Source: Tubulanus polymorphus (taxonomy: Eukaryota; Nemertea; Palaeonemertea; Tubulaniformes; Tubulanidae). From it: 64,000 nucleotides of DNA. A program made the position numbers and the translations under genes. Below are positions 60,417 to 64,000 of this stretch, piece after piece (positions within the stretch are counted from its first letter, which is position 1; the number at the start of each line of letters is the position of its first letter). The DNA lies in NCBI RefSeq assembly GCF_964204645.1, contig NC_134030.1, positions 10,786,278 to 10,850,277 of the forward strand, written 5' to 3'. The notes under the pieces are model-generated. The model was not told the origin of the DNA and did no database searches. It worked only from the letters and a program-made list of their open reading frames with translations.

Positions 60417-60801
60417 TAGGGAGCGTTCACAAATTACGTACCTCAAAATCTCCCGTTTTTCTGATCCCCCCTCCCCCCCTTGTACCACCTTTGTACCAAA
60501 TTCACTGACCCCCCTCTTAGGTACGTACCATCGCACCCATGACCACCCCCCAATTATATTGATGCAAAGAATTAAGCAAGTATTGTTGTTTATTGATTTT
60601 ATATACCCGGTACTAAAAGCCGATAAAACACCAACGGCTATTTGAGTTTGGTACATAAAGTATGTACCAAGATTGATTAATACCCCCTCCCTCAAAGTAC
60701 CTACCTTTTTTGCTGACCCCCTCCCCCATGTACCACTTTGTACCAAAATTCAGTAACCCCCTCCCCCCAATGGAGGTACGTAAATTTATGAACGCTCCCT
60801 T
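60417..60801. mobile_element. MITE with AGGGAGCGTTCA termini
   Basis: Left end AGGGAGCGTTCACAAATTAC plus GTACCTC pairs with right end GAGGTACGTAAATTTATGAA plus CGCTCCCT. Inside are C-rich tracts and repeated TTGTACCA(C/A) words. A decayed relative (AAGGGAGCGTTCAAATAGTA) starts at 51,966. Confidence 0.8.
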
Positions 60802-61374
60802 ATTAGCCGACCAGAATCAGATCATACCAATCACAGCGCTTGTGTAACAAAGTACATTAGACTTCTGTTGTTCCCGTTAAATGGACCAATCGGTGAGGAA
60901 GCATTTCGCAAGACGATATATGACATGCGCAACAGCGACATGAAAGATGGCCGGTGGAAGCACGTTCGGGGAGCGATACCAGACCCCTTGCAAGCGAGGA
61001 CGGGGCGGGGCTGATCATAAAAAAAAAAGACGTCGCGCTGAATTTTGACCTCAATATCCCCACTGGATTAACCCCCTCTTCCCCCTTGCCTATCGGATAT
61101 CCAGTCACGCAAAATCATGTTTACTTACACTGCGCACAGTTCGTGATATCGAACAATTTCTCCTCTAGTAGTTCAGAGTTGAAGTAATCATCCATGATTT
61201 GTTCAGGCTAAATGATGCATGAAATGATTGTTATGGCAGTACAGGAAGATGGATGTCAACATCCTAACAATCCTCTCGTCCCTGTTCCCAAAGTTCACAA
61301 ACCCGCACAACCTTGGATGTCTTTTATGGACAGCCCCTTGCGAGTAATTGATATTCAATATCGTATTCCATGTA

Positions 61375-61549
61375 TACAGTGGAACTTTGTTAAGCGAACT
61401 TCACAGGACCAGAGAATATGTTCGTTTTAACTGATAGTAGTCATATCCAGTATGAAATTAATCAAATTGTCTTAGTTGGGGCAAAATTCTATGTTTATTA
61501 TATGCGTTGAATCGTCATATCAGAATTCGTTGTAACGGGGTTTCACTGA
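61375..61549. mobile_element. MITE with TACAGTGGAACTTTGTTAA-type termini, copy 2
   Basis: Same family as 16,939-17,120: TACAGTGGAAC start, AACGGGGTTTCACTG end, shared interior CAGTATGAAATTAATCAAAT. Confidence 0.8.
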
Positions 61550-61728
61550 ATGAATTTCGAAGATCTGAATGAAGCTGATCTAGATTAAGCAGGATTGACC
61601 GTAGATTTTAATACTGTACCCCATGGATCAGCATGCTTTGAAATTGATTGTCAGCGGACTTAACCCGTCAAGGGGCTTGTCAGGGACTACACTAAATAAT
61701 GCAACACCAGCCCCTAGTGCGGATTTTG

Positions 61729-62274
61729 CAGGGTTTCCAGTGGTCCTTCCAAGTCCTACTTTGTCCTTTTGGAAAAAGTTTGGACAAACATCATCTTTGT
61801 CCTTCATTCTTTTTGACTCATACCTGGTAAGTCCTTTTTGCAGATAAAAAAGTCCTTCCTAATAAGATTTTTATGCATTTTTCGCGAATTTGACTGTTGA
61901 AATATTTTATTAGTAGTAAGGCCTGATAATTCACTTGACGGTGAAATTGAATACATGTATTTTAATTGAAAATGTGTTACAGAGAAAAAAGTGTATTTAT
62001 TTTTGATCCGAGGCAACCGATTATCCGAGACGATCAGCTCCGAGGCAACCGGAGTTTACTATATACAGGAATGTGCTATGGAATTACCCTGGTATATGAT
62101 TGGTCTACATGACTTGTATTGCGGCTAAGGCACTGCGAAAATGCTCCCTCATTTTACTGGGTAGTACATGTACGTACTTCTTTCCATGTCAAAAAAGTCC
62201 CTCCTTTTGGGTCTAAAATTGTCGAAAAAGTCCTTCTTACTCCTTTTTCCCTGGCCTTACCGCCGGAAACCCTG
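61729..62274. mobile_element. MITE-like element with CAGGGTTTCC ends
   Basis: CAGGGTTTCCAG at the left and CCGGAAACCCTG at the right, with AGTCCT/AGGACT-type blocks (GTCCTTCC, AAAGTCCTTCTTAC) inside both ends. 546 bp, no coding capacity; terminal sequence resembles hAT-type non-autonomous elements. Confidence 0.7.
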
Positions 62275-63004
62275 TTTAAGCATACAACTATTGAAATGGT
62301 CACCTGTCTGCAATCTTGATTCTGTTCAGACCAGTTTTTGGCCACTGATGTGTCTCCAAAACTTGCTTAAATGACTGGATTCTCTACTTCGGACAGTTGA
62401 CAGGACAAAAAGTGAACATAATAGCCTGGGATTAAAAAAAGAGCGAGTAGTAAGGAATTAAAATTCAATAAATTAATACAGCTTTATTCGTGGTAAACTC
62501 TCTTGTCCTGAACAAGTAAAATTCGTCCGTTAATACCCCACTTAAAAAACCTGTTGGAGGTAAAACCTTTAAAAATCAAAACTACACAAGTATATATAAT
62601 GAGATTTAAAGCTTACACAGCTCCTTGAGTCATGAGTTAAGTAAAGCTCCATCATATTTTAAACCTGGAGTTGATACGATGAAGAGTCAATGCTACAATT
62701 TCCATAAGGCTTCCTGTCCATAAACTTATGTATCGTATTGCGCATCTGTATACATGTAAACCGCCATCAAAATTGTACTTTCCAGGGTTCTTACAGATCA
62801 GAGAATTTCGGGATTTATCTTTTCCTTTCAGGCAGAATAAGTGAATTAGAATTTTTTGTGTTTTATTCTCGTAGGCGATGAGTGCCTCGAGGAACCTCTT
62901 GAAAAAAAAACCTATATAGAGAACTAGAATGTCGCTGAAGACCCCACATCAGGTGAAACGCCTGGGTGTAAAATACACCCCGAGCGTATGTTGACCTATT
63001 TATG

Positions 63005-63385
63005 AAGGCAGGAAACGAAACATACAAAACGGCTTCCGGTGACCCTGACCTTTGACCTACAGGATTCGAAATCTAATCAGTCACTCAAGGTCTCTAGGGT
63101 AACCCAATCATAAAGTTTCACAAAGTTATACCGTTAATGAATTAAGAGCCTGGAACTAAAAAATACAAAACATTTCCTAGTGACCTTCACCTTTGACCTA
63201 CAGGACCCGAAATGTAATCAGTTACTCACAATTGCTAGGGTAACCCATCAATAGAATTTCAGTTAGTTATCTTAAACCATTTCTGAGTTAGAGCCCGGAA
63301 ATGAAATTTACAAAATGGCTTCCTGTGACCTTGACCTAAGACCTACAGGACCCAAAATCTAATCAGTTACTAACCTCATATAGAA
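63005..63385 (+). repeat. Minisatellite with about 140-146 bp unit, three copies
   Basis: The block GTGACC(C/T)T(G/T)(A/C)ACCTTTGACCTAC and CTAATCAGT.ACT recurs at about 63,040, 63,180 and 63,326, together with GGGTAACCCA and AGAGCC(T/C)GGAA words in each unit. Units differ by 20-30 percent by eye, so this is an old array. Confidence 0.8.
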
Positions 63386-64000
63386 CAACACAACTGTTTG
63401 AATTTGAAGAAAATATGTCGAAGGGTTTAGCTGCTAGGGCACGGAAACCACTGCAGACAGACGGACAGACGATGAAGTTAATACAGTATGCCCAACACGT
63501 TGCGGGAGGGGGGGGGGGAATAAAAACAAGATATTTCACGCAGTGTTATTTTAGTCAAGGGTCAGGAAAAATCTTCGATGACTCCCTGATCTGTAAGAAT
63601 TACTCGAACATGGCCATACTCAGACCTTTGACTACCTCTGTAACTCAAAAACCAATACGGTAATATCCTGATTGAAATAATTGCAGGGGTGGATCCAGCT
63701 TTTTGAAATAGGGGGTGCAAATGAAAGGGTTGCTAAGCCATTTCAGAGCGAGGTTTGGGGGCTCTCTCCTAGAGTATTTTGGAAAAATAAATGCAATGAG
63801 GTGCATTCTAAGCGTACTTATGCAATATAATAGAGGGAAAATAAGTCACGTGGTGATGAAGATTTGGTCAATCCTCCATTACGTAATTAAAATTTGCAGC
63901 TACCATCCAGCAAACTAGTTTTTTACATACATGTATAGTGGCTTGAAAAAATTGTTTGCTTGGCAAAAATAGGGGGGGTTTGCATGTCGTGTACGCTCCA

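Larger units (their letters stand above)
59943..64000. other. Gene-free repeat-rich stretch to the right edge
   Basis: Holds three MITE-like elements (60,417-60,801, 61,375-61,549, 61,729-62,274), a minisatellite (63,005-63,385) and, from about 63,689, a GGGGTGGATCCAG element end. Several short frames are present, but none has splice context or a motif I recognise. Confidence 0.55.

Noticed and set aside
60400-60746. Frames on both strands within 60,348-60,746.
   Set aside because: They fall inside a MITE with C-rich tracts and carry no recognised motif.

Overview
This is a 64 kb piece of an animal nuclear genome. Host genes have short exons with GT..AG introns, and the intervening DNA is dense in tRNA-derived SINEs, foldback elements, MITE-like elements and microsatellites. 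The host gene content and repeat style suggest a marine invertebrate, perhaps a mollusc or other lophotrochozoan, but the species cannot be fixed from the sequence.

Layout. (1) 526-14,529, + strand: the 3' eleven exons of an AGAP-type ArfGAP (split PH domain, ArfGAP zinc finger, ankyrin repeats), with its GTPase end off the left edge. (2) 14.5-20.4 kb: 3' flank with nested non-autonomous transposons. (3) 20,391-21,377, - strand: a single-exon rhodopsin-class GPCR. (4) 22,858-40,108: a 17.25 kb AT-rich Polinton/Maverick (adintovirus-like) element, here called A. (5) 40,109-42,138: host-like spacer. (6) 42,139-49,506: copy B, a 5'-truncated, inverted and almost identical copy of the right 7.27 kb of A. 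(7) 49.5-54 kb: repeats and a probable LINE scrap. (8) 54,157-54,780: a proline-rich four-TM protein resembling the CD20/MS4A fold. (9) 57,185-59,871: the ubiquitin-ribosomal protein eL40 fusion gene (UBA52) in four coding exons. (10) 60-64 kb: MITEs and a minisatellite.

Element A has two convergent gene blocks. The rightward block is HNH nuclease, three unknown ORFs, a retroviral-type integrase with a C-terminal chromodomain, and an FtsK/A32-like packaging ATPase. The leftward block, read from the right terminus, is protein-primed DNA polymerase B, a small conserved protein, penton-like minor capsid, several small membrane proteins, a coiled-coil membrane protein, a double-jelly-roll-type major capsid and a C2H2 protein. 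Together these make a virus-like replication, packaging and capsid set. The polymerase, integrase, major capsid and coiled-coil genes each carry frameshifts or stops, so the copy looks defective as read. No adenain-type protease was recognised.

The most notable structures are: palindromic 269 bp termini running from AGT to ACT; the gap-free 7.27 kb inverted duplication; a TAAATG start context on 11 of 15 element genes, like late promoters of large DNA viruses; and a 30 bp G+C-rich palindromic module that lies in frame inside two unrelated element proteins and once in a non-coding gap.
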